This document shows positions 19,183 to 27,706 of a stretch of 55,922 nt of DNA, one piece after another. Made by a program: the position numbers and the translations under genes. The first letter of the stretch is position 1. The number at the start of each line of letters is the position of its first letter. The DNA comes from a bacterium (GTDB lineage: Bacteria; Elusimicrobiota; Elusimicrobia; Elusimicrobiales; UBA9959), in contig JAJYNO010000018.1 of NCBI GenBank assembly GCA_021786295.1, positions 1 to 55,922 of the forward strand, in the 5' to 3' direction. The notes under the pieces are model-generated. The model ran no database searches and was not told the origin of the DNA. It saw nothing but the letters and a program-made list of their open reading frames with translations.

Positions 19183-19740
19183 ATGCGACGAGAACAGGCG
19201 CTGGAACTCCTTAAAAGGCACGTGACTGGCCAGAACATGATAAAACACTGCCTCGCCTCCGAGGCGGTCATGCGGGCGCTGGCCGCGAGGCTCGGCGGCG
19301 ACGCGGACCTGTGGGGGCTCGCCGGCCTGCTTCACGACCTGGACGCCGAACTCACCGCCGGGGACCTCTCCCGCCATACGCACGAGGCGGCGCGCATCCT
19401 GAAGGAGAGCGGTCTGCCCGACGAGCTTATCGAGGCCGTCAAGATGCACAACGAGGCCGCCCACGGAGGACTGAAGCGGTCCGCCCTTTTCCACAAGGCT
19501 CTGGCCGCGGCGGAGACCGTGACCGGGCTCATCACCGCCACCGCCCTCGTCTATCCCGACAGGAAGCTGGCCGCCGTGAAGGCCGCCTCAGTGGTCAAGC
19601 GGATGAAGGACAAGCGCTTCGCCGCCTCCGTGGACAGGAGCATCATCATGGAATGCGCGGACCTGGGGCTGGGGCTGGAGGAATTCGTGGACCTGGCGCT
19701 CTCGGCCATGCTCGGCATAGCCCCGGAGCTCGGGTTATAG
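19183..19740 (+). CDS. HD-domain phosphohydrolase-like protein
   Basis: 185 residues with a metal-dependent HD fold: H22, the HD pair H51-D52 in LAGLLHDLDAE, further histidines at about 65-67 and in KMHNEAAH, and a distal aspartate region. Proteins of this size are often called HDIG/HDc hydrolases acting on nucleotides; the substrate is unknown. The ATG lies 8 bases after the asnS stop. The 3' end overlaps the convergent response-regulator gene by 6 bases. Confidence 0.82.
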   Translation: MRREQALELLKRHVTGQNMIKHCLASEAVMRALAARLGGDADLWGLAGLLHDLDAELTAGDLSRHTHEAARILKESGLPDELIEAVKMHNEAAHGGLKRSALFHKALAAAETVTGLITATALVYPDRKLAAVKAASVVKRMKDKRFAASVDRSIIMECADLGLGLEEFVDLALSAMLGIAPELGL

Positions 19741-20109
19741 GGCCCTGCTTTTGGTTATCCTTTCTATTTCCCCCATCAGCTCCTCGGCTTCGTAAGGCTT
19801 AGGGACCATCCCCGCCAGTTCCCGGGAAAGTTTCCTGCGCTCTATCTCCCTGCGGTCCAGGGCGGTGAAGGCAACTATGGGCGTCTTGGCCGCGCCGGGT
19901 ACTGCCCGGATGGCGCGGATGGCCTTTTCCGGACCCATGTCCGGCAGCATGAAGTCCAGCAGTATCAGGTCCGGCCTCTGCCGGGCGGCGGCTTCCGCTC
20001 CCTCCCTGCCGCTGCGCGCGGCCTCGACTTTGAAGCCTCTGGATTCGAGCCGTATCCTGACCAGCGCTATGTGCTGCTCTTCGTCCTCGATAAGGAGTAT
20101 CTTGGTCAT
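19735..20109 (-). CDS. Single-domain response regulator (CheY-like)
   Basis: A 124-residue receiver domain without output domain. The acidic pocket is EDE near residue 8, the phosphoacceptor is D52 (LILLDFMLPD), the switch residue is in IVAFTALD, and the conserved lysine is in MVPKPYE. The ATG overlaps the end of the histidine kinase gene (ATGA at 20106-20109), so the two are coupled and probably functional partners. With no DNA-binding domain it must signal by protein contact or phosphorelay. Confidence 0.92.
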   Translation of the reverse strand: MTKILLIEDEEQHIALVRIRLESRGFKVEAARSGREGAEAAARQRPDLILLDFMLPDMGPEKAIRAIRAVPGAAKTPIVAFTALDRREIERRKLSRELAGMVPKPYEAEELMGEIERITKSRAL

Positions 20110-21905
20110 TGTCCCCCCCGTCCGCCGCAGCGCAGTTTCCCGGCCAGAGAATCCTCGTCGGCGAAATCCTCCGGATAGACCAGAGTGGTTATCGACCAGG
20201 CGTCCTCCGCGGAGGGGCCGTAAAGGGCGCGCAGCTCGGCCTGCAGCAGCGCCATGGTCTTCCCGCATTCCTTCAGCCCGCAATCGGCCAGCAGAACGGT
20301 GAACTCCCCCGGCCCCCGCTTGATCATGGCGTGATAGTTGCGCAGCCGGCTCCGGACGAAGGCGTCTATCCTGCCGTCCAGGTCGGGGGCGCCCCGGCCG
20401 CTCCTGAGCGCGGCGGGCACCGTCAGGGTAAGCGCCGAGAATTCGCGCTTGTCCTTGGCTGCCTCTATCTCCCTGCGGACCGCGAGCCGGAGCGCGGAGC
20501 AGAAGTCCAGCCGCGGCAGGGACAGGCAGAAGCGCGCGTAGCTCCCCTTCTCGCTTTCGGCCCAGATGCGCCCCAGATGCAGTTCGACTATGCCCCTGGA
20601 GATGGCCAGCCCGAGTCCGGTGCCTTCGGCGCCGGCCCCCGCCGGGCCCTTTACGCGCGAGAACTTCCTGAAGAGCTTGGGGATGTCCTCCGGGTCCAGC
20701 CCTTCCCCCGAGTTCTGAACGCAGATCCTGGACTCCTCGCCGGAGGTCTCCAGCGAAAGCCTTATGTCCCCGCCGCGCGGCGTGAACTTGAGCGCGTTCG
20801 AGACCAGGTTTATCAGCACCTCTGCTATTTTCTCCCGGTCGCAGAAGGTGAGCGCCGGGGTTCCGCCCAGTTCGGCCGCTAGCCTTATTCCCCTGTCGGA
20901 GGCGAGGTGGAGGTAGTCGGAGACCGTGGCGGAGCAAAGTTCGCGCAGGTCCGAGCCCTCAAGGGTCACCGGCATCACCCCGGCCTCTATCTTGGTGAGG
21001 TCCATCAGCGCGTCTATCATGCGGTTCAGGCGCGAGCAGTTGTCCAGCCCCATCCGCGCGATCTCCCGTTGTTTTTCGGAAGGCTCCCCCGCGGTGCCGT
21101 CGCAGATCATCTGCAGCGATTCCCTGACCACCGTCAGCGGCGAGCGCAGCTCGTGGGAGATGCGGGAGATGAACTCCTCCCGGGCGCGGTCCAGCATCCT
21201 GGCGGCGCTGATGTCGCGCAGCATCACGAGGCGGCAGGTCTCCCCGCCCCAGTGGATCTCCGCGGCGCGGACCTCAGCCGGGACCGTCCTGCCGTCGGGC
21301 CTGTGGAAATCGGTCTCGACCGGGCCTTCCAGAGAGCACTTGAGGTCCAGCTTCCTGGACAGGAGGTCCTCCCGCCTGCGGGCCAGCAGCCGCTCCGCCC
21401 CCCTGTTGGCGAAGAGCACGCTGCGGTCGGCCCTCACCACCAGGAAGCCTTCCGGGATCTTCTCGAACATCTCCTTGAGGCGCGCCTCCCTTTCCCTGGC
21501 CTTCTGGTCTATCCTGGCCCGTTCAATAGCGTAACTGATGGAGTAGCCCAGCCATTCGCCGGTGATCTTCCCCTTCACCATGTAGTCCTGCGCGCCTTTC
21601 TTGATGAGCTGCAGGCCGAGCTTTTCCTCGCGCATGCCGGTCATGACGATGATGGGCCTGTCCTTGAACAGGAGCTTGGCGCGCACTAGCGTGTCGGCGC
21701 CGTAGGAGTCGGGGAGGTTGAGGTCCAGCAGCACCACGTCCGCGGGTTCCAGCTTGTCGAGATCCTTGGCAGCGCCGAGTGAGCCGGCCGCGCGCAGACG
21801 GAACGGACCGCCTTTCAGCCCGTCGAAAAGCGCGCTGACCGCCTCGGCGTCGTAGGCGTTGTCCTCGACCAGCAGGACCTGGACCGCTTTTTCCGATAAC
21901 GGCAT
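20106..21905 (-). CDS. Hybrid sensor: REC-PAS-HisKA-HATPase with unknown C-terminal domain
   Basis: A 599-residue soluble two-component protein. An N-terminal receiver (D61 in VVLLDLNLPD, Lys111) is followed by a PAS domain (about 143-235) and a HisKA dimerisation helix with H251 in SHELRSP. The ATPase has N-box N370 (NLVSNALKF), G1 GEGLDPED and G2 GTGLGL (428-433). Residues about 465-599 form an extra domain (FSALTLTV, FVRSRLRNYHAMIKRGPGEF, EFTVLLADC). This resembles a degenerate nucleotide-cyclase-like fold, but I cannot assign it. No membrane segment is present, so it senses a cytoplasmic input. The stop overlaps the response-regulator start. The start has only a G-run upstream. Confidence 0.88.
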   Translation of the reverse strand: MPLSEKAVQVLLVEDNAYDAEAVSALFDGLKGGPFRLRAAGSLGAAKDLDKLEPADVVLLDLNLPDSYGADTLVRAKLLFKDRPIIVMTGMREEKLGLQLIKKGAQDYMVKGKITGEWLGYSISYAIERARIDQKAREREARLKEMFEKIPEGFLVVRADRSVLFANRGAERLLARRREDLLSRKLDLKCSLEGPVETDFHRPDGRTVPAEVRAAEIHWGGETCRLVMLRDISAARMLDRAREEFISRISHELRSPLTVVRESLQMICDGTAGEPSEKQREIARMGLDNCSRLNRMIDALMDLTKIEAGVMPVTLEGSDLRELCSATVSDYLHLASDRGIRLAAELGGTPALTFCDREKIAEVLINLVSNALKFTPRGGDIRLSLETSGEESRICVQNSGEGLDPEDIPKLFRKFSRVKGPAGAGAEGTGLGLAISRGIVELHLGRIWAESEKGSYARFCLSLPRLDFCSALRLAVRREIEAAKDKREFSALTLTVPAALRSGRGAPDLDGRIDAFVRSRLRNYHAMIKRGPGEFTVLLADCGLKECGKTMALLQAELRALYGPSAEDAWSITTLVYPEDFADEDSLAGKLRCGGRGGQ

Positions 21906-22045
21906 TGCCCCCCCCGGGTCCGCGGCTTCCGGCAGGCTGCTGCGGCCAGCCCGGCCGCCGCAGTTCTGGGAACGTGAACGTTCTTACTCCCCCGGCTAAA
22001 GTTTAGTATATAAGCGGTTAGTGGACAATAGCCTTTTGAGTACAT

Positions 22046-22074
22046 AAAAAAACCGCCGGCTTGCGGCCGGCGGT
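22046..22074 (-). terminator. Intrinsic terminator of the exported unknown gene
   Basis: Read on the minus strand, ACCGCCGGC and GCCGGCGGT form a 9-bp stem around a short loop, followed by a run of seven T. It lies 23 bases after the stop of the gene at 22097-22954. Confidence 0.85.
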
Positions 22075-22096
22075 CCTGGCGGGAACTTCTGTGCCC

Positions 22097-22954
22097 TTAC
22101 TGGAAGAAGTAGACGTTCACGGCGTAGTTCAGCGTGCCGTCCTCGCCCAGGTCTATAGGCTGGTCCAGCTTGAACGTCCTGGAGGCGATGAAGTCCTTCT
22201 TGTTGTCGGAGAGGAACTTCCTGTAGTCGGCCAGCTTGGCGGCTATGCCGGACTCGTCCTTGGAGAGCAGGGTCTTGAAGCCGACGAGCTTCCCGATGTA
22301 GACCAGCGAGAACGAGGAGTCCTTCCTGACCAGCGTGACGGAGTTGGCCAGCAGGTCGAAGTCTATGTCGTCCCCGTTCTTGAGCTGGCGCAGCTGGACC
22401 TCGTGGTCCGTGTTCTCCTCTGGTTTCGTCAGGTAATAGACGGCCACGGTGGGGCGGATATAGTCGTTCTTCGTTATCCTCAGCGCCGCCACCGGGGTCA
22501 GGCCGGAGTTGTCTAGCGCCGAGACCAGGTCCCCCTGCAGCTTGGCCATCGTGGTGGAGCTGAGGGCGTCGTAGTCCATCTTGTCCGCGGTGAAGGCGCG
22601 TATCACGCGGCCGTCGGGCGACTCGTACTTCAGCGTCCCGAACTGGTCCTTGTATTCGGTGCCGGTCACCTTCATGCCGTACTTGGCCAGTATCGGGGTC
22701 CACATGGCGGTGAAGGCCTTGAAGCCGGCCTCGGTCTCTGCGTAGGTGGAGAGCAGGCTCTTGGAGGCCTGCGGCAGCAGTGTGAGGTCGCTTATCTCCG
22801 CGGTGGCCGGGGCCTGGGCCGCCCGGAGCGCCGGCGCTGGGGCCTTAAGGGCTGAAAGCCTGCTTATGTCGGAAGCGGAAACGCCGTTGAGCTCGGCCGC
22901 ATAAACCGCGGACGCGCTGAGCACGGCCGCCATGGCTATGGCTATTTTTTTCAT
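22097..22954 (-). CDS. Exported protein of unknown function
   Basis: 285 residues with a clear signal peptide (MKKIAIAMAAVLSASAVYA, cleavage before AEL). An Ala/Pro-rich stretch follows to about residue 50, then a mixed alpha/beta domain. The sequence contains no cysteine, so disulfides and lipidation are excluded. The ATG at 22954 is chosen over a TTG one codon upstream because GGAGGAG sits at proper spacing. It has its own terminator and appears monocistronic. I do not recognise a family. Confidence 0.75.
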   Translation of the reverse strand: MKKIAIAMAAVLSASAVYAAELNGVSASDISRLSALKAPAPALRAAQAPATAEISDLTLLPQASKSLLSTYAETEAGFKAFTAMWTPILAKYGMKVTGTEYKDQFGTLKYESPDGRVIRAFTADKMDYDALSSTTMAKLQGDLVSALDNSGLTPVAALRITKNDYIRPTVAVYYLTKPEENTDHEVQLRQLKNGDDIDFDLLANSVTLVRKDSSFSLVYIGKLVGFKTLLSKDESGIAAKLADYRKFLSDNKKDFIASRTFKLDQPIDLGEDGTLNYAVNVYFFQ

Positions 22955-23057
22955 CAAGACTCCTCCTGCCTGTCTATTTACGGCTGCCTATATTCTACGA
23001 CTAAATGTTTGCCCGGAGGAAGGGCTGAACGGCCGCCTTGCGCGTAGGACGTTGGGC

Positions 23058-24272
23058 CTATTGATATCGGTCAAGCCCGGCGCCGCCCAGGCGGCTCTGG
23101 GTCCGCCATTTCCCGAAAGCCTTGCCGCGGGATTCCAGTTTTTCTATGAAGTCCCTCATGCGGCGGCTGATGCGGCCCCCGGGGGCTCCGGCGAACGGCG
23201 TGCCCGGCAGCGGCATGAAGGCGTGGGTATGTATGATGGCCCCAGTCGCGACGAGCGCCTGTATCAGCTCCATGGCCGCGTCCTCGTCCCCGCGCGTCTC
23301 CCCCGGCAGCCCGAAGATGAAGTCGAAATACGGGGTGAGGCGGTGTTCGCGGCAGAGGCGCGCGGCCTCCAGCACCTCGCCCGGGCCGTGCCCGCGCCGT
23401 ATCTCACGCAGCAGGCGCGGGCTGGCGGCCTGGGCGCCTATGACCAGCCTGCGGTTGGAGGCGTGTTTCCTGACCAGTTCCAGGGCCTCGTGGGTGACGT
23501 GGTCCGGGCGCACCTCCGACGGGAAGGAGCCCGCGAAGACCCGGCCGCCCCTGGCCGAGGCCAGTTCCCCGGCGCTTTCCAGCAGCTCGCGCAGGGCTCC
23601 CGTATTCATCGCCTTGCCGTCCGCCGAGCCGTAGGCGAAGGCGTCCGGAGTGATGAAGCGCACGTCCTTAAGGCCTCTGGCGAACATGGTCTCCATCGCC
23701 CGCAGGATGGCGGGTACGGGGCGGTGGCGCGGCTTGGCGCCGAAGAGGAAGGAGGTCTGGCAGTAAGCGCAGGCGTAAGGGCAGCCCCGGGTGATCTCTA
23801 TAGCGCCGAAAAGGCCCCACCTTGAGGAGAACGGCGGGCAGGCGGACAGATCGGCCGGCAGCCCCCGCAGAACGCCGCGCGGCGGCGGCTCGCCTGCCGC
23901 CAGGGCCGAGAGCAGGCGCGGGAAAGTCCGTTCCCCCTCGCCGGCCACGACGTAGTCGAACCCCATGTCCAGCGTCTCGTCAGGGACCGCGCTGGGGTGA
24001 GGACCTCCGGCGATGAGGACGGCGGCCGGGGCGGACTTCCTGAGCCTCTTCACCAGGGAGGCCGCGCCGGTTTTCTGGCAGGTGAAGAACGAGAGCGCGG
24101 CGGCCGCGCCCGCGCCGCCGTCGGGGGAGAGCTCCGCGAGCGTATCCGCCGCCGTGGCCGGGAAGGCGGCCCGCAGGCCGGGCGGGCCGCCCGTTTCCAG
24201 GGCTCCGGCCAGAGCGTTCACGCTGTAGCGGTTCTCCCTGCTGTAATGGAAAACTATCCTGTTGAGGGTCAC
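23058..24272 (-). CDS. B12-binding-domain radical SAM protein
   Basis: 404 residues. An N-terminal cobalamin-binding-like Rossmann region (about 1-140, with FFTCQKTGAAS, AVLIAGGPHPSAVPDE and YVVAGEGERTF) precedes a radical SAM barrel. The 4Fe-4S motif is CPYACAYC (C164, C168, C171), preceded by AIEITRG. It resembles a radical SAM group of archaea and deep-branching bacteria sometimes labelled TIGR04013; the substrate is unknown. The ATG overlaps the end of the membrane-protein gene upstream (ATGA, 24269-24272), so it is in the lipA-membrane protein operon. Confidence 0.87.
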   Translation of the reverse strand: MTLNRIVFHYSRENRYSVNALAGALETGGPPGLRAAFPATAADTLAELSPDGGAGAAAALSFFTCQKTGAASLVKRLRKSAPAAVLIAGGPHPSAVPDETLDMGFDYVVAGEGERTFPRLLSALAAGEPPPRGVLRGLPADLSACPPFSSRWGLFGAIEITRGCPYACAYCQTSFLFGAKPRHRPVPAILRAMETMFARGLKDVRFITPDAFAYGSADGKAMNTGALRELLESAGELASARGGRVFAGSFPSEVRPDHVTHEALELVRKHASNRRLVIGAQAASPRLLREIRRGHGPGEVLEAARLCREHRLTPYFDFIFGLPGETRGDEDAAMELIQALVATGAIIHTHAFMPLPGTPFAGAPGGRISRRMRDFIEKLESRGKAFGKWRTQSRLGGAGLDRYQ

Positions 24273-24988
24273 CAGAATGTGAGGCGCGCGTTCTTGCCCG
24301 CCTCCGGCCCGGCCAGGGCCAGCAGGAAGGCGTAGGCCCGGGCCAGCACCAGGCTGAGCCAGGGGAGAAAGACGAAGGTCTTCAGGACCGCGGCGGCTAT
24401 GGTCCAGGGTTTGAGGTCCAGGGCGGCCGTCGGGGCCTTCATGCTGCCGGAGACTACGTAGACGTCGGGCACGGACATGGTTATGGCCAGCGTCAGCATG
24501 ACCACCGGGAAGAGCCGCATCTTCCAGCCGTTGGTGATGGCCGCGCTGAGGGCGAAGGACTCCTTTACGCCGGTCTTCCTGTCCACCACGGCGTATTCGC
24601 TGAACATGAAGGCCAGGTAGACCATGACGCCAGGAACGATGAACAGGAACAGGCCTCCCATGGAGGCCAGGCCCAGGAGCAGGCTGACCGCTATGGCCCT
24701 GTGGTAGACCGGAAAGGCGCTGAAAAGGTCCTTGAAGGACGTGCGGGAGCCGCGGGCTATCTTTATGTACACAAGGTTCGCCCCTATCGTGAACGGGGTC
24801 AGGACGAACAGCGTGTAAGGCACCGAAGGCAGCAGGGAATGCGTGCGGTTTATGAGCAGGAACGAGCCGGCGGAGATAACGGCCAGCACGAGGTTCACGG
24901 CCAGCACCAGCGGCAGGCGCGAGACATAGTCGTCCCAGGAGCGGGTGAACCAGGAAAAAGCCGCGCGGTCCATTTCAAAAGGTTGCAT
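24269..24988 (-). CDS. Polytopic membrane protein, unknown
   Basis: 239 residues with about five or six hydrophobic segments (near 27-47, 57-78, 95-128, 152-175, 195-225) and a cytoplasmic-looking KIARGSRTSFKDLF loop. The pattern resembles the broad family of membrane proteins fused to or related to glycerophosphodiester phosphodiesterase membrane domains. This is only a resemblance. It overlaps lipA upstream by 14 bases and the radical SAM gene downstream by 4, so all three are translated together. Confidence 0.7.
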   Translation of the reverse strand: MQPFEMDRAAFSWFTRSWDDYVSRLPLVLAVNLVLAVISAGSFLLINRTHSLLPSVPYTLFVLTPFTIGANLVYIKIARGSRTSFKDLFSAFPVYHRAIAVSLLLGLASMGGLFLFIVPGVMVYLAFMFSEYAVVDRKTGVKESFALSAAITNGWKMRLFPVVMLTLAITMSVPDVYVVSGSMKAPTAALDLKPWTIAAAVLKTFVFLPWLSLVLARAYAFLLALAGPEAGKNARLTFW

Positions 24989-25856
24989 GAGCCTCCTCGT
25001 AAAGGGCCCGGGCGCGGAAGGAGCTCCTGACCAGCGGCCCGGAGAGCACGGCCTTTATGCCGGCCGCCCTGGCCTTTTCCCCCCAGAACGCGAACTCCTC
25101 CTCCGTGTAGTACTTCTCGACGGGGCGGTGGCCCTTGGAAGGGGCCAGGTACTGGCCCAGGGTCAGCAGGTCGCAGCCGGCTCCGGCCAGGTCGCCGATG
25201 GCCGTCTCCAGTTCCTCCGGCCTTTCCCCCAGGCCCAGCATGATGCCGGACTTGGTCAGGATGCCGGGGCGCAGCTTCTTGGAACCGGAGATGACCGAGA
25301 GCGAACGCCGGTAATCCGCGCCCGCCCGGGCCCCGGCGTAAAGGCCCGAGACCATCTCCAGGTTGTGGCCGAGCACGTCCGGCCCGGAGGCGAGCACGGT
25401 CTCCAGCGCCTTGAGGTCGCCGCCGAAGTCCGGGATAAGCGGCTCGGTCCGGATGCCCGGGGAAAGCTCCTTGATCAGGCGGTTGGTCTCGGCGTAATGG
25501 GCGGCGCCGCCGTCGGGCAGGTCGTCGCGGGTGGGCGAGGTGAAGACCACGTACTTCAGCTTCCACTCGCGGCAGAGTTCCGCCGCGCGGCGCGGCTCGC
25601 CGGGGTCCGGCGGCAGCGGCCGGCCCTTGCTGACGGCGCAGAAGCCGCAGTTGCGCGTGCAGACGTCGCCCAGGATCAGGAACGTGGCCTCGCCATCGGA
25701 GAAGCACCTGCCCTTGTTGGGGCAGCGGGCCTCGTCGCAGACCGTGTGCAGGCGCATGGCGGCCAGGCGCGCGGCGGTGCCGGCGGCCGCGGTGCCGCGC
25801 AGGTCGGCCTTGTTCCGGCGGGCCTCCCGGAGTATCCAGTCCGGCAGCGCGGGCAT
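24975..25856 (-). CDS. lipA: Lipoyl synthase
   Basis: Radical SAM enzyme inserting two sulfurs into protein-bound octanoyl groups to make lipoate. The auxiliary cluster motif is C40-x4-C45-x5-C51 (CDEARCPNKGRC) and the SAM cluster is C66-x3-C70-x2-C73 (CTRNCGFC). The C-terminal RSSFRA serine also ligates the auxiliary cluster. The length of 293 is normal. The start ATG (25856-25854) overlaps the aspS stop as TGATG, giving coupling. No lipB or lipoyl-dependent dehydrogenase is in the window. Confidence 0.96.
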   Translation of the reverse strand: MPALPDWILREARRNKADLRGTAAAGTAARLAAMRLHTVCDEARCPNKGRCFSDGEATFLILGDVCTRNCGFCAVSKGRPLPPDPGEPRRAAELCREWKLKYVVFTSPTRDDLPDGGAAHYAETNRLIKELSPGIRTEPLIPDFGGDLKALETVLASGPDVLGHNLEMVSGLYAGARAGADYRRSLSVISGSKKLRPGILTKSGIMLGLGERPEELETAIGDLAGAGCDLLTLGQYLAPSKGHRPVEKYYTEEEFAFWGEKARAAGIKAVLSGPLVRSSFRARALYEEAHATF

Positions 25857-27646
25857 CAGTCCGCTACCTTCAGATGCAGTTCCTTGAGCTGGCGCTCGTC
25901 GATCGGCGACGGGGCCTCGCTCATCGGGCAGGCGCCGCTGGTGGTCTTCGGGAAGGCGATCACGTCGCGTATCGAGTCCGTCCCGCAGATCAGGCCCACG
26001 AGGCGGTCGAACCCTATGCCTATGCCGCCGTGCGGCGGCGCGCCGTAGTCCAGAGCGTTGACGATCATGCCGAAGCGGCGCTGCACGGCGCCCTTGTCGT
26101 AGCCCATCAGGGCGAAGATCTTCTCCTGCATCGCGCGGGTGTGGTTGCGCACCGAGCCCGAGCCCAGCTCCACCCCGTTGAGGACCAGGTCGTACTGGCA
26201 CGAGCGGACGTTGCCGGGGTCGGTGTCTAGCTTGTGCGCCTCCTCCGGCAGCGGCGCGGTGAACGGGTTATGGGTGAACGTCCAGTTGCCCGTTTCGGCG
26301 TCCTTCTCGAGCAGCGGGAAGTGGCGCACCCACAGGAAGGCCCACTTCTTGAGCTGCGCGGGTTTCAGCCGGGCTATCAGCTCGTTCCTGAGCCCGCCCA
26401 GGCAGGGCGCGGCCACGGCGGCCTTGTCGGCCGCTATAAAGACCGCGTCCCCGTCCCTGACCTCGAGGCGCTCCTTCAGCGCGGCCTGCTCGGCGTCGGA
26501 AAGGAACTTGAGCGACGGCGAGTCCCACTTGCCGTCCTTGAAGCGCAGCCAGACCAGGCCCTTGGCGCCCAGCTTCTTGACGAGCTCGGTGAGCTTGTCC
26601 ATGTCGCCGCGGCTGAACGCGGCCGCCCCCTCGCCCTTTATCGCGCGCACGACGCCGCCTTCGGCGAGCGCCCCGGAGAACACCTTGAAGCCGGAGGCCT
26701 TGAAGACGTCGGAGCAGTCCTTTATCTCTAGGGCGTAGCGCAGGTCGGGCTTGTCGGAGCCGTATTTCAGCATCGCGTCGGCGAACTCGATCTCCGGGAA
26801 GGGCGCGGCTATCCCCTCTCCTATTGAGGCGAAGACGGCCTTCATCATGCCCTCGACGACCTTCGCGATGTCCTGCTCGTCGACGAACGACATCTCCAGG
26901 TCTATCTGCGTGTGCTCCGGCTGGCGGTCGGCCCTGAGTTCCTCGTCGCGGAAGTTGCGGGCGAGCTGGAAGTAGCGGTCCATCCCGCTCATCATCAGCA
27001 CCTGCTTGAACTGCTGCGGGCTCTGCGGCAGCGCGTAGAACTCGCCGGGGTTGTTCCTCGAAGGCACGACGAAGTCCCGCGCGCCCTCCGGGGTGGAGCG
27101 GGTCAGCATCGGGGTCTCTATCTCGTTGAAATCTAGGCCGTACAGGTAGTCGCGCACCACCTGCGACAGGCGGCTGCGCAGCACCAGGTTCCTGGCCATC
27201 CTGGGGCGGCGCAGGTCGAGGAAGCGGTACTTGAGGCGCGTCTCCTCGCTGACGCCGGCGTGCTCGCCGAGGTCGAACGGCAGCGGCTGCGAGACGTTGA
27301 GGACGGTTATCTCCGAGGCCTCCAGCTCTATTTCCCCGGTGGGCATGTTCCTGTTGGCGTTGGCGCCCGGGCGCGGCCTCACCCTGCCGGTGACGCGCAG
27401 GGCGTATTCGTTCTTGGCCTCTTCGGCCGTCCTGAAGACGGGGCTGTCCGGTCCGATGACGACCTGCGTGACGCCGTAGAGGTCGCGCAGGTTGATGAAG
27501 AGGACGCCTCCGTGGTTGCGCTTGGAGTCGTTCCAGCCGCAGATGGTGACTGTTTGCCCGGAGTGGGAGGCGTTGAGCTCTCCGCAGGTGTGGGTGCGGA
27601 GGGCGGTGGCTTTTGAGGGTTTGTCGTTGGTCATGGTCTGTGTCAT
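25856..27646 (-). CDS. aspS: Aspartyl-tRNA synthetase, bacterial type
   Basis: Charges tRNA-Asp. 596 residues: N-terminal OB-fold domain, class II core with motif 2 FRDEELRADRQPEHTQID, the bacterial-specific GAD insertion (about 290-420), and motif 3 GIGIGFDRLVGLICGTDSIRDVIAFPK. The start is ATG 27646 with a weak AGGA site; a second ATG four codons later is possible. Downstream it is coupled to lipA by TGATG. Because asnS is also present, mischarging of tRNA-Asn is not needed. Confidence 0.97.
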   Translation of the reverse strand: MTQTMTNDKPSKATALRTHTCGELNASHSGQTVTICGWNDSKRNHGGVLFINLRDLYGVTQVVIGPDSPVFRTAEEAKNEYALRVTGRVRPRPGANANRNMPTGEIELEASEITVLNVSQPLPFDLGEHAGVSEETRLKYRFLDLRRPRMARNLVLRSRLSQVVRDYLYGLDFNEIETPMLTRSTPEGARDFVVPSRNNPGEFYALPQSPQQFKQVLMMSGMDRYFQLARNFRDEELRADRQPEHTQIDLEMSFVDEQDIAKVVEGMMKAVFASIGEGIAAPFPEIEFADAMLKYGSDKPDLRYALEIKDCSDVFKASGFKVFSGALAEGGVVRAIKGEGAAAFSRGDMDKLTELVKKLGAKGLVWLRFKDGKWDSPSLKFLSDAEQAALKERLEVRDGDAVFIAADKAAVAAPCLGGLRNELIARLKPAQLKKWAFLWVRHFPLLEKDAETGNWTFTHNPFTAPLPEEAHKLDTDPGNVRSCQYDLVLNGVELGSGSVRNHTRAMQEKIFALMGYDKGAVQRRFGMIVNALDYGAPPHGGIGIGFDRLVGLICGTDSIRDVIAFPKTTSGACPMSEAPSPIDERQLKELHLKVAD

Positions 27647-27706
27647 AGTGGTCCTGGAACTCGAAAATATTCCCGTCGCGGCGTCCGGGGTGAGACCGAA
27701 CCGTTC

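Noticed and set aside
21985-22035. Promoter of the histidine kinase gene from TATACT on the minus strand
   Set aside because: A -10-like TATACT is present but no -35 at suitable spacing was found, and the region also adjoins a terminator.
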